Program-made: the position numbers and the translations under genes | Shown: positions 1 to 6,146 of the stretch, one piece after another | Numbering within the stretch: the first letter of the stretch is position 1 | Layout of the letters: each line of letters starts with the position of its first letter | From: Holosporales bacterium | GTDB taxonomy: Bacteria > Pseudomonadota > Alphaproteobacteria > RUG11792 | Direction: 5' to 3' | NCBI GenBank assembly: GCA_031266385.1 | Contig: JAISBC010000023.1 | Coordinates: 1-7,680, forward strand | Length of the DNA: 7,680 bases | Notes under the pieces: model-generated | Databases searched by the model: none | The model's input: only the letters and a program-made list of their open reading frames with translations | What the model was told of the DNA's origin: nothing

Positions 1-191
1 AACAGCCACCTCGAAAGAACTCGAGTTCTTCGCATATCTCATTGCTATTCCTCTCCCCTGTTTAAGCCTTAAAAAGGCATTCTCTACTAAATGATGCTTC
101 TTATATAGTTCTTTATCATACTCCCTTGGTTCTACATCCTATTCTTCCTCGGTGGAATAACTGCGGTCATCCCAAGTCCTTTCGCCTTCTA
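1..191 (-). pseudogene. IS5-like DDE transposase remnant (C-terminal part, frameshifted)
   Basis: Read on the minus strand, bases 120 to 1 are open and encode a peptide beginning YDKELYKKHHLVENAFLRLK and continuing through GIAMRYAKNSSSF to the window edge. This is the end of an IS5-like DDE transposase: the E of VEN is the third catalytic acid, and the IS4/IS5 signature Y(2)R(3)E(6)K is present as Y(2)H(3)E(6)K, with His replacing the usual Arg. The preceding family block, TAVIPPRKNR, is found at about 167-138 but in another frame, and that frame meets a TAG at 134-132. A one-base frameshift therefore lies between about 138 and 121. A further in-frame TAG at 191-189 and the absence of the earlier transposase domain show that the 5' part is lost. 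The 3' end lies outside the window. No terminal inverted repeat is visible. It is a dead insertion-sequence fragment next to hisS. Confidence 0.8.
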
Positions 192-194
192 CTG

Positions 195-407
195 TTAAAT
201 TGCTTGATTAATGCATCTTCCACATGAGTAAATGTATGGCGTTTTCTTGTTTGGTTTGATCGGGGGGTGGAACCTTCTTTCACCCTTGGTTGTTGAGAAA
301 ATCGACAAAGGTTGAATAGGTAATGGGGAAAATCCTGCTGCACTTGCTCTATCCTCTATTACGCCAATCATTACCGAACTGATGATAATTTTTAAAAACA
401 TCCTCAT
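195..407 (-). CDS. Possible small secreted protein, 70 aa, unknown function
   Basis: This short ORF starts 45 bases after the hisS stop on the same strand and could be read from the same transcript. I do not recognise it. The N-terminus looks like a Sec signal peptide: Arg2 and Lys6, a hydrophobic run IIISSVMIGVI, then ASA-AG at residues 22-26 as a plausible signal peptidase I site. The predicted mature part is about 46 residues, rich in Pro, Lys and aromatics, with a CGRC motif near the C-terminus that could form a disulfide or bind metal. There is no convincing Shine-Dalgarno before either ATG (407 or 401). Its stop abuts the transposase remnant and it shares that remnant's upstream frame, so it may be chance or a truncated gene. 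The signal-peptide pattern is the only positive argument. Confidence 0.35.
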   Translation of the reverse strand: MRMFLKIIISSVMIGVIEDRASAAGFSPLPIQPLSIFSTTKGERRFHPPIKPNKKTPYIYSCGRCINQAI

Positions 408-452
408 ATATTTGTTGCATGTTCATAATTATTTTCGACTATTCCAGCAATT

Positions 453-1703
453 TTATTTGCTTCTCAGGAAATTTACTATATCACTGATTCTGATGATTTT
501 TGTTTTGTTCGTCGTTTCTCGGGTATTCATAAATTTTATTGTTGCATTTTGGCTTTGGATTTCGTTTTCTCCGAGAATTATGGCAATATCGCAACCCAAC
601 CGATCGGCTATTTTCATCTTCTTAGCCAGATTGCCCAAATGAATAAATTCAGATGTTATTCCGCAGTGCTGCAGATCCCTGAAAATCGAAAAAGCTATCG
701 GATTCTCGTCTTCGGATACGGGAACGACGGCTACTTTCCTCCTCTCATTTTGGACAAAAAAATCATCCATCAGTAACATCAATCGATCAATCCCGATGGC
801 AAACCCGATCCCCGAGGCATCCTGGCCTCCGAACACTGAAAGCAGTTTGTCGTATCTTCCTCCTCCACCCAGAGCCTCTCGATACGAACCACTCGTCGGC
901 AGAATCTCGAAGGCGGTATGGCTATAATAGTCCAACCCCCGCACCAAAAAATTGTTGACCTCATAATTTATACTGTAATCCTCCAGCAGGGAGCATACCC
1001 TATTGAAATACACCCTCGATTCCTTGCTGAGATAGTCCAGTAAAATCGGGGCCATCGAGCAAATTTCGATATCCTGTTTGTTTTTTGAATCCAGGATTCT
1101 TAATGGGTTTTTCTTTAGTCTAGCCCTGGATTCTTCCGATAATCTTTCCTCGTGGCGAGAAAAGTATTTAACGATCGCCTTCGTATAATTCTCCCGACTT
1201 TCATCATCCCCCAATGAATTGAGAGAAATTTTGAAATCGAAGAGGCCAATCGATCGAACACAGTCTGCGGCGATGGCGATCGTAATCGCATCGGTATATG
1301 GGCTCTTATCACCCACATATTCGATCCCGAATTGTCTAAACTGCCTGAAACGCCCCTTCTGAGGGCGGTCATACCTAAACATTTCGCCGCAATACATCAA
1401 TTTAACCGGGAGGCATTGATCCATGTGCTCGCAGACGATCGATCGAATAACCCCTGCCGTTCCTTCAGGGCGCAGGGTTACCGATTCCTCTCCCTTATCC
1501 AGAAAGGTATACATCTCCTTCGAAACGACATCCGTCTCATCACCGATAGATCGGTGAAAGACTTCGGTATACTCCAACAAGGGAGTATAAATCATTCCGA
1601 AACCGTATCTCTCACCAATCCTTCTAAAATTACTGAGTATAAAATCAAACTTATCGGACTCGCGACCATAAAGATCCTTCATTCCACGAACCGACCTAAA
1701 CAT
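453..1703 (-). CDS. hisS: Histidyl-tRNA synthetase
   Basis: Class II aminoacyl-tRNA synthetase that activates histidine with ATP and charges tRNA-His in the cytoplasm; it acts as a homodimer. All family landmarks are present in order (numbering from the ATG at 1703): the N-terminal RGMKDLYG block; TLRPEGT at 76-82; motif 2 with YCGEMFRYDRPQKGRFRQF at 104-122; the histidine-specific HisA motif LVRGLDYYS at 253-261; HisB ALGGGGRYD at 277-285; motif 3 GIGFAIGIDRL at 298-308; and a C-terminal anticodon-binding domain beginning near KVAVVPV (about 323). The length of 416 residues is normal, so the gene is intact. The frame is open back to a TTG at 1724, but the ATG at 1703 matches the usual family start. 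The AGGGAG just before it is only one base from the ATG, so the start is not certain. The 128 bases upstream separate it from the lipoprotein gene; I see no convincing promoter or hairpin terminator there. Confidence 0.96.
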   Translation of the reverse strand: MFRSVRGMKDLYGRESDKFDFILSNFRRIGERYGFGMIYTPLLEYTEVFHRSIGDETDVVSKEMYTFLDKGEESVTLRPEGTAGVIRSIVCEHMDQCLPVKLMYCGEMFRYDRPQKGRFRQFRQFGIEYVGDKSPYTDAITIAIAADCVRSIGLFDFKISLNSLGDDESRENYTKAIVKYFSRHEERLSEESRARLKKNPLRILDSKNKQDIEICSMAPILLDYLSKESRVYFNRVCSLLEDYSINYEVNNFLVRGLDYYSHTAFEILPTSGSYREALGGGGRYDKLLSVFGGQDASGIGFAIGIDRLMLLMDDFFVQNERRKVAVVPVSEDENPIAFSIFRDLQHCGITSEFIHLGNLAKKMKIADRLGCDIAIILGENEIQSQNATIKFMNTRETTNKTKIIRISDIVNFLRSK

Positions 1704-1831
1704 ACTCCCTAATCTACCATCCAAAAAAAATATATCTCACAGGATCCAGAATATAATACGACAGAATGTCACCAGGAATCTAATTTTAGAAATAGACCTC
1801 CTTCCAAACCTTCAGAATCAGAGTTTTCAGC

Positions 1832-2830
1832 CTACATCAAGACGCATCGTCCGCTTTTGGGGCCCGCCCAGCAACAGCAACAATCGGGATCAGTCGAAGG
1901 AAAAGCATATTGAAGTTTCAAGGGCGTCTCAACATCGGCAATTAATTGCAAGAGATCATACCTTCCGGCTCCCGATCCGAGACTTTCAGGAATAACGTTG
2001 CTTACGTTAGGTATGTCGATCCCACAGTAAGTCCTATACAACAGGGCAGCCATTTCGCTGCAAAATAACCTACTGGTATCTTCCACAAGATTGGCAGAAA
2101 TCGGAGCACGAGCTAGGTCTAGAAAGGTCCGAAATCCCTCATAGGGCCGTCCGAGATGCGCCATCATGAATTCCCGCGTTTTTTCAAGTTCTAGGCCAGC
2201 AAAGAGCTTCCTGACGTAAACATTTCCATCATAGCCATCTACGACCGGGTGAAGGGCCCGAATCTGAACGTGTGGACGAATGCCGGTTAGAACCTGCCCC
2301 GCCGTTCCATTTGCCTCCAAGCAAAACGGAAACAGAACTGCATTATCATCGACAATTGGACTACTCAAGTCGAAAATGTGTCCATAAGAAGTCCTTAGAT
2401 TGTAAATCATGTGATTTATAGCGGCTGGCTGAGGCTGATAATCACCTAAAATTGAGCCGGAATTCAAATTAGTCAAAATTTCGTAAATAGCTCTAGGATC
2501 ATCGTTAACGACGACTCCTGAATGGGAAATACCCAAAGGATTTGGAACATCGTTCATCGCCGAGACGAGCCGGATACATCTTCCGACGAGATCTCTGGAT
2601 GCAAAATTGAGGGCGCTACCGTTGGGAATGCGAATCGTCCGCCTATCTGTTGTATCGGTATAGGTTTGTAAGGATACCAGAGGATCTGTCGCTCCTCCTG
2701 CACCATCAATCAAACTATCATTAATAGCTCCTACTTCCAAGGTATATGTGGCGTCGGTCGGGCCTTGAGCCTGACAGGATGATATACCCAAGCTCAAAGC
2801 CAAAAGCATCCCGCTTAATATTCTTTTCAT
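1832..2830 (-). CDS. Predicted lipoprotein, permuted NlpC/P60 (YiiX-like) hydrolase with C-terminal CaaX box
   Basis: 332 residues from the ATG at 2830; the frame also allows a GTG two codons earlier (2836), with weak ribosome-binding signals for both. The N-terminus (KR, then a hydrophobic core, then GISSC) is a signal peptide with a plausible lipobox, making Cys19 the lipidated residue. The body carries the two hallmarks of circularly permuted papain-like NlpC/P60 hydrolases: an N-terminal His in ISHSGVVV (His103), followed by a Glu in AIYEIL (about 117), and a C-terminal Cys nucleophile in LFCSEMAALLYR (Cys257). Such enzymes hydrolyse amide, thioester or ester bonds; the substrate cannot be read here. 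The last 16 residues are exceptional: CCCC (317-320), a short GPKSGR linker with two basic residues, then CVLM-stop. CVLM is a textbook CaaX farnesylation box, and upstream Cys are often palmitoylated in Ras-like proteins. Whether it reaches a host is inference. It is divergent from the ATP-grasp array. Confidence 0.75.
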   Translation of the reverse strand: MKRILSGMLLALSLGISSCQAQGPTDATYTLEVGAINDSLIDGAGGATDPLVSLQTYTDTTDRRTIRIPNGSALNFASRDLVGRCIRLVSAMNDVPNPLGISHSGVVVNDDPRAIYEILTNLNSGSILGDYQPQPAAINHMIYNLRTSYGHIFDLSSPIVDDNAVLFPFCLEANGTAGQVLTGIRPHVQIRALHPVVDGYDGNVYVRKLFAGLELEKTREFMMAHLGRPYEGFRTFLDLARAPISANLVEDTSRLFCSEMAALLYRTYCGIDIPNVSNVIPESLGSGAGRYDLLQLIADVETPLKLQYAFPSTDPDCCCCWAGPKSGRCVLM

Positions 2831-2883
2831 TGCCACTCACTTAGTATTCAATAGAATCTCTAAGTAAAGTGTAATGAAGAATA

Positions 2884-2900
2884 GTTAATTACGAATTAAC
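2884..2900. promoter_or_regulatory. Palindrome in the divergent intergenic region, possible operator
   Basis: GTTAATT-ACG-AATTAAC is a perfect 7-3-7 inverted repeat, followed by a second AT palindrome TTAATTAA at 2911-2918. It lies about 55 bases upstream of the lipoprotein gene start and about 170 bases upstream of the first ATP-grasp promoter. The rest of 2831-3069 is AT-rich with no supportable gene; only tiny ORFs occur, such as a 12-codon one at 2974. In such AT-rich DNA a palindrome of this size may be chance, so an operator role is a guess. Confidence 0.3.
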
Positions 2901-3066
2901 AACGCGCTATTTAATTAATAAAGTGAGTTGAGATTAAGTATAGATTTATAAACAAAACAAACTTAAGAGAACAATGACCCCATTTGTGGTATTATGGAGA
3001 AATTTACGATAATTAATCATACAAGTGAATGTCTCGAATTTTTTCCTAACGGGACCTAATCAAAAG

Positions 3067-3269
3067 TAATTGACAATATCATGTTATGGAAATATAACTA
3101 CTCCATGTGTTTGTGACTAACAATGTTTGTGTTTAAAACACTAAGAACATTCTTTTACTTCGTTGCATTCCTTGTAATCATACAATTAAAAGGAATTAAT
3201 GCTACTCAGCTGATCTCAACAAATGATCTATATTTTGACCCGTTCTCTGAATTTAAAGGAACTAAGGTA
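3067..3269 (+). repeat. Leader/signal-peptide repeat, copy 1
   Basis: Direct repeat comprising the promoter, the short 5' leader and the first 49 codons of the first ATP-grasp gene. The 56 bases before the ATG differ from copy 2 at only two positions. Over the 147 coding bases I count 11 differences from copy 2 and 12 from copy 3. In the first 84 coding bases (the signal peptide) only one base differs from copy 3. Homology stops sharply upstream of 3067 and falls off after the GTKV codons. Confidence 0.85.
3070..3098 (+). promoter_or_regulatory. Sigma70-type promoter of first ATP-grasp paralog
   Basis: Perfect -35 box TTGACA (3070-3075), a 17-base spacer and -10 box TATAAC (3093-3098; five of six consensus). 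Initiation about seven bases downstream would fall near 3105, giving a very short leader of about 18 bases. There is no purine-rich Shine-Dalgarno, only GTGA at 3113-3116. The exact element recurs at 4536-4564 before the second paralog. Confidence 0.75.
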
Positions 3270-4535
3270 TTCAAAATTATTCACTTCTGGACTGGTTTTG
3301 AAGATGAAAAAATTTTAAGAGCTTGGTTTTGGAAAAGAATCAATGAGCTGGGGGATTCAGAATCGGTCTTGCTAGATCCTGTTTTGGCGGATTGGGCAAC
3401 GAAACTTATGAAGCCGAGGAAAAAAGAATTAGATCTAATAAAAGAAACTTCCAAATTTACTCATCGGAGAGACGAATTCTTGAAGATGGGAGGAGAATAT
3501 GTACACAATTTCAAGCCGAAACCAGAAACCCTAAATGAAATGGTGCTGTATTTTAGTCGCCTGTATTACGGATTCATGGAAAAATACTCACCCGAAATAA
3601 CATCATGGATCTGGAATAAGCTGACGGCCAAACTATTTGTTAGAGATGTAGTAGGAGCAAAGTATCCTGCCCATCTTTATGGAGCATTTGAAAATTTGGA
3701 AGATGTATTTGCTCCGGATTTTTGGAACAGCCTACCTCGAAGATTTGTTGTTAAAGGAGTTTCTGGGTGTTGGGGCGCCTGGGTTCGAGTCGTCGATAAA
3801 AACGACAAGGCAACTGTGGAAGCTCTCCAATCTTTGGCAGATACAAAATCATCGAGAGTCACCAGGGCTCGCTATATTGTGGAAGAATATTTACCTTCTC
3901 TAATAGAAGGGCGAACCGTCACTGACTACAAGTTTTTCTGTTCTTTTGGAAAAATTATTTGTGTCGTCGTGGGGAATTCCCCTAGCAATCCAGGTCCAGT
4001 TGATCCCTTGCAGAAATTTCAATCTATCCATACGGTACCTGGTTGGCATCATCTGAATCTCACATATTATAATCTCAAGTCTATTCCTATAGAAAAGCCC
4101 GCACTTCTGAATGAAATGATGGAAGTTGCGCAAAAATTGTCTAAGATGTTTCCTCTTGTTCGTATAGACTTGTACCTCACTAAAAATAGTAAGGGCCAGC
4201 TGATGGTCAAAGTGGGAGAGATTACGACACGTGCGGCCGGAGGAAAGGCGGTGATGAAGCCGGTCTATTATGATCTTCTGTTCGGATCATTAGTTCGTTT
4301 TCTTAGCCCAGCTCAGGTGACCCAACTCCTAGATAGAGATGTTATCTTCATCGACAAGTGGACTGCGCGTTTAAAACGATCTCCCGATCCATTCCATGAT
4401 ATCGTGGTGCCTGGCTTCCATATTGATCCACAAATGGTGATATGGGATTCTCGGACGAATGCGATCGTTGAGAAGCAGAAGACTTTGCAGGCCCTCCTCA
4501 GGAAATCAACCTTATCGGAAAAGGGAGGAAATTAA
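3123..4535 (+). CDS. Exported TupA-like ATP-grasp protein, paralog 1
   Basis: 470 residues. Residues 1-27 form a Sec-type signal peptide: Lys5/Arg8, a hydrophobic run at 10-22, and cleavage likely after INA-27. A conserved FDPFSEFKGTKV stretch follows. Residues 50-155 are a charged, helical-looking region I do not recognise. From about 160 the pattern is TupA-like ATP-grasp: NKLTAKLFVRDVVGAKY, then LPRRFVVK with the ATP-binding Lys211, a glycine-rich loop GVSGCWGAW, VEEYL (254-255 Glu pair), DYKFFCSFGK (268-277), and the Mg-binding pair Asp349 (VRIDLY) and Glu366 (GEIT). ATP-grasp enzymes join a carboxylate to an amine or thiol through an acyl phosphate. TupA itself is implicated in teichuronopeptide synthesis, but no cell-wall gene cluster is seen here, so the substrate is unknown. 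The loop departs from the GSxGxGV form of paralog 2. A conserved PDPFHD...PGF...WDSR motif occurs near the C-terminus. It has its own strong promoter. Confidence 0.8.
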   Translation: MFVFKTLRTFFYFVAFLVIIQLKGINATQLISTNDLYFDPFSEFKGTKVFKIIHFWTGFEDEKILRAWFWKRINELGDSESVLLDPVLADWATKLMKPRKKELDLIKETSKFTHRRDEFLKMGGEYVHNFKPKPETLNEMVLYFSRLYYGFMEKYSPEITSWIWNKLTAKLFVRDVVGAKYPAHLYGAFENLEDVFAPDFWNSLPRRFVVKGVSGCWGAWVRVVDKNDKATVEALQSLADTKSSRVTRARYIVEEYLPSLIEGRTVTDYKFFCSFGKIICVVVGNSPSNPGPVDPLQKFQSIHTVPGWHHLNLTYYNLKSIPIEKPALLNEMMEVAQKLSKMFPLVRIDLYLTKNSKGQLMVKVGEITTRAAGGKAVMKPVYYDLLFGSLVRFLSPAQVTQLLDRDVIFIDKWTARLKRSPDPFHDIVVPGFHIDPQMVIWDSRTNAIVEKQKTLQALLRKSTLSEKGGN

Positions 4536-4735
4536 TTGACAATATCACGTTATGGAAATATAACTACTCCATGTTTTTGTGACTAACAATGTTTGTGGTT
4601 AAAACACTCAGAACATTCTTTTACTTCATTGCATTCCTTGTAATCGTACAATTAAAAGGGATTAATGCTACTCAACTAAGCTCAACGAATAGTCTATATT
4701 TTGACCCGTTCTCTGAATTTAAAGGAACTAAGGTA
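4533..4735 (+). repeat. Leader/signal-peptide repeat, copy 2
   Basis: Second copy of the promoter, leader and first-49-codon module. The repeat boundary coincides with the TAA stop of paralog 1 (4533-4535): the shared TAATTGACA string supplies both the stop codon and the -35 box. The leader differs from copy 1 at two of 56 bases. Confidence 0.85.
4536..4564 (+). promoter_or_regulatory. Sigma70-type promoter of second ATP-grasp paralog
   Basis: TTGACA (4536-4541), a 17-base spacer and TATAAC (4559-4564), the same as the first promoter. The -35 box begins at the base immediately after the stop codon of paralog 1. The predicted start of transcription is near 4571, leaving an 18-base leader whose only ribosome-binding candidate is GTGA at 4579-4582. 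Confidence 0.75.
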
Positions 4736-6112
4736 GATAGAATTATTATTCCACCTCAAATAGATGAACTTGAACTTGAAAATTTAAGAGTCAAGATTCG
4801 GGAAAGGGTTAAAAAGATTAGGGAGTCTGGTGGTAACGAGACACGAGTACTACAAGATCCGATCTTAGCTGAGTTGGCCACAAAATTCATGGAGATAAAG
4901 AAAACTGAATTAGAAATAATAATGAGATTCGGCAAATTGACTGGTCGACAGGCAATTTTCGTGCATAAAAAAAAAGGAAAATATTTTCTCAATTCAGGCC
5001 CAACACCAGACACTCTCAATGAATATACTTGGGATACCTGTCTCAAGTACTACCTATCGAGTGAGTTAACATCTTGGATTTGTAACAAACTTACTGCCAA
5101 GCTATTGTTTAGAGATATTATAGGAGCAAAATATGTGGCCCGCCTTTATGGTGCATTCGAACATGTGAAAGAAATATTTGCTCCTGAATTCTGGGATAGA
5201 TTACCTCAATGGTTTGTCGTTAAAGCGGTAACTGGATCTTATGGAGAAGGTGTCCGAGTTGTTAATAAAGAAGATCCTAAGACTCTGGCTGCTCTTCACG
5301 CTTTGGAAGATTTGCAGAGATCGCGACTCACCAAGACTACCTTTCTTGTGGAAGAATTTTTTCCTCCCCTAAGAGAGGGCCGAACTCTCACGGACTACAA
5401 ATTCGTCTGTTTTAATGGAGAGGTCATTTGGCTTATCGCAGGAGATGCCCCGTATAGTTCAGATCAAATTAAACCGTTCGATAAATGGCAGGCTATCTAT
5501 ACGGCTGATTGGACCTTAATAGGTGCCAGTTATTGTAATAATCCGAGGGGGACGATAGACAAGCCTGAGCAGCTAGATGAAATGGTTGCCATAGCGCGAA
5601 AATTGTCGAAAGGATTGCCTCTCGTGCGTGTAGATATGTATCTCACCAAAGATGAACATGGCAAGGTCGTAATCAAGATAGGAGAAATTACCAGGAGATC
5701 CGCGAGGGCGAGGGCAACCATTGATCCAGCTTCCTATGATTTAGTGGCTGGATCATTATGTCGGAGATACAGTCGAGAGGAGTTTGATCGATTCTTAGTT
5801 CGTGATATGCTTTTCATTGATGCGGTATCGAGAATATGGCGAGCACATGCTGATCCTTTTCATGATCTTATGATGCCTGGATTCAGCGTTAATCCACATC
5901 TTATATCGTGGGACTCTCGAAAAGATTCAACAATTGCGAGGAGGAAAGTTTTGGATCCAGAATTATATCGGTCTTTGTTGGAAGACTTAATGTCCAGATT
6001 ACAGGATAGTCGGGATGGATTGTGTGTTCCATTGCTGAATGAGCGTGACCTTCCACCATTCGCAGATTTGAGTTCTCGGTTTACGATGTTGGTAAAAGGG
6101 ACGTGCCATTAA
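4589..6112 (+). CDS. Exported TupA-like ATP-grasp protein, paralog 2 (longest copy)
   Basis: 507 residues with the same plan as its neighbours: signal peptide 1-27 with cleavage after INA, FDPFSEFKGTKV, a variable region to about 160, then the ATP-grasp core. Core features are NKLTAKLLFRDIIGAKY, FVVK with Lys212, a glycine-rich loop TGSYGEGVRVV that is the most canonical of the three, VEEFF, DYKFVCFNG, Asp349 in VRVDMY and Glu366 in GEIT. This makes it the copy most likely to be a working ATP-dependent ligase. The region at 50-160 is strongly diverged from paralogs 1 and 3 and more charged; a run of nine A (4967-4975) encodes HKKKGK. The shared ADPFHD...PGF...WDSR motif is followed by an extra C-terminal tail of about 45 residues, absent from paralog 3 and shorter in paralog 1, with no recognised motif. 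Substrate unknown. It is transcribed from its own promoter and probably continues into paralog 3. Confidence 0.8.
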   Translation: MFVVKTLRTFFYFIAFLVIVQLKGINATQLSSTNSLYFDPFSEFKGTKVDRIIIPPQIDELELENLRVKIRERVKKIRESGGNETRVLQDPILAELATKFMEIKKTELEIIMRFGKLTGRQAIFVHKKKGKYFLNSGPTPDTLNEYTWDTCLKYYLSSELTSWICNKLTAKLLFRDIIGAKYVARLYGAFEHVKEIFAPEFWDRLPQWFVVKAVTGSYGEGVRVVNKEDPKTLAALHALEDLQRSRLTKTTFLVEEFFPPLREGRTLTDYKFVCFNGEVIWLIAGDAPYSSDQIKPFDKWQAIYTADWTLIGASYCNNPRGTIDKPEQLDEMVAIARKLSKGLPLVRVDMYLTKDEHGKVVIKIGEITRRSARARATIDPASYDLVAGSLCRRYSREEFDRFLVRDMLFIDAVSRIWRAHADPFHDLMMPGFSVNPHLISWDSRKDSTIARRKVLDPELYRSLLEDLMSRLQDSRDGLCVPLLNERDLPPFADLSSRFTMLVKGTCH

Positions 6113-6140
6113 CCGTCGTAAAATCCCCTTTAACTAAAGC

Positions 6141-6146
6141 AGGTGA
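6141..6146 (+). promoter_or_regulatory. Shine-Dalgarno of third ATP-grasp paralog
   Basis: AGGTGA lies six bases before the ATG at 6153. Paralogs 1 and 2 have TTGTGA at the same place, so a real ribosome-binding site exists only in the copy lacking its own promoter. This fits translation from inside a message started upstream of paralog 2. Confidence 0.65.

Noticed and set aside
15..30. Perfect 16-base palindrome AAGAACTCGAGTTCTT
   Set aside because: It lies inside the transposase codons for AKNSSSF, has no loop and no following T run, so it is neither a supported terminator nor an operator.
382..642. Plus-strand hydrophobic ORF of 86 codons
   Set aside because: It lies mostly antisense to the conserved C-terminal domain of hisS; its hydrophobicity comes from the complement of AT-rich charged codons.
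1332..1712. Plus-strand ORF of 126 codons
   Set aside because: It is antisense to the catalytic motifs of hisS and has no recognisable protein features.
1704..1831. Possible hisS promoter and terminator of the lipoprotein gene
   Set aside because: Several AT-rich hexamers such as TATTAT occur on the minus strand, but none has a good partner box at 16-18 bases, and no stem-loop with a T run is present.
2974..3012. 12-codon ORF in the intergenic region
   Set aside because: Too short, with no proper ribosome-binding site and no recognisable feature.
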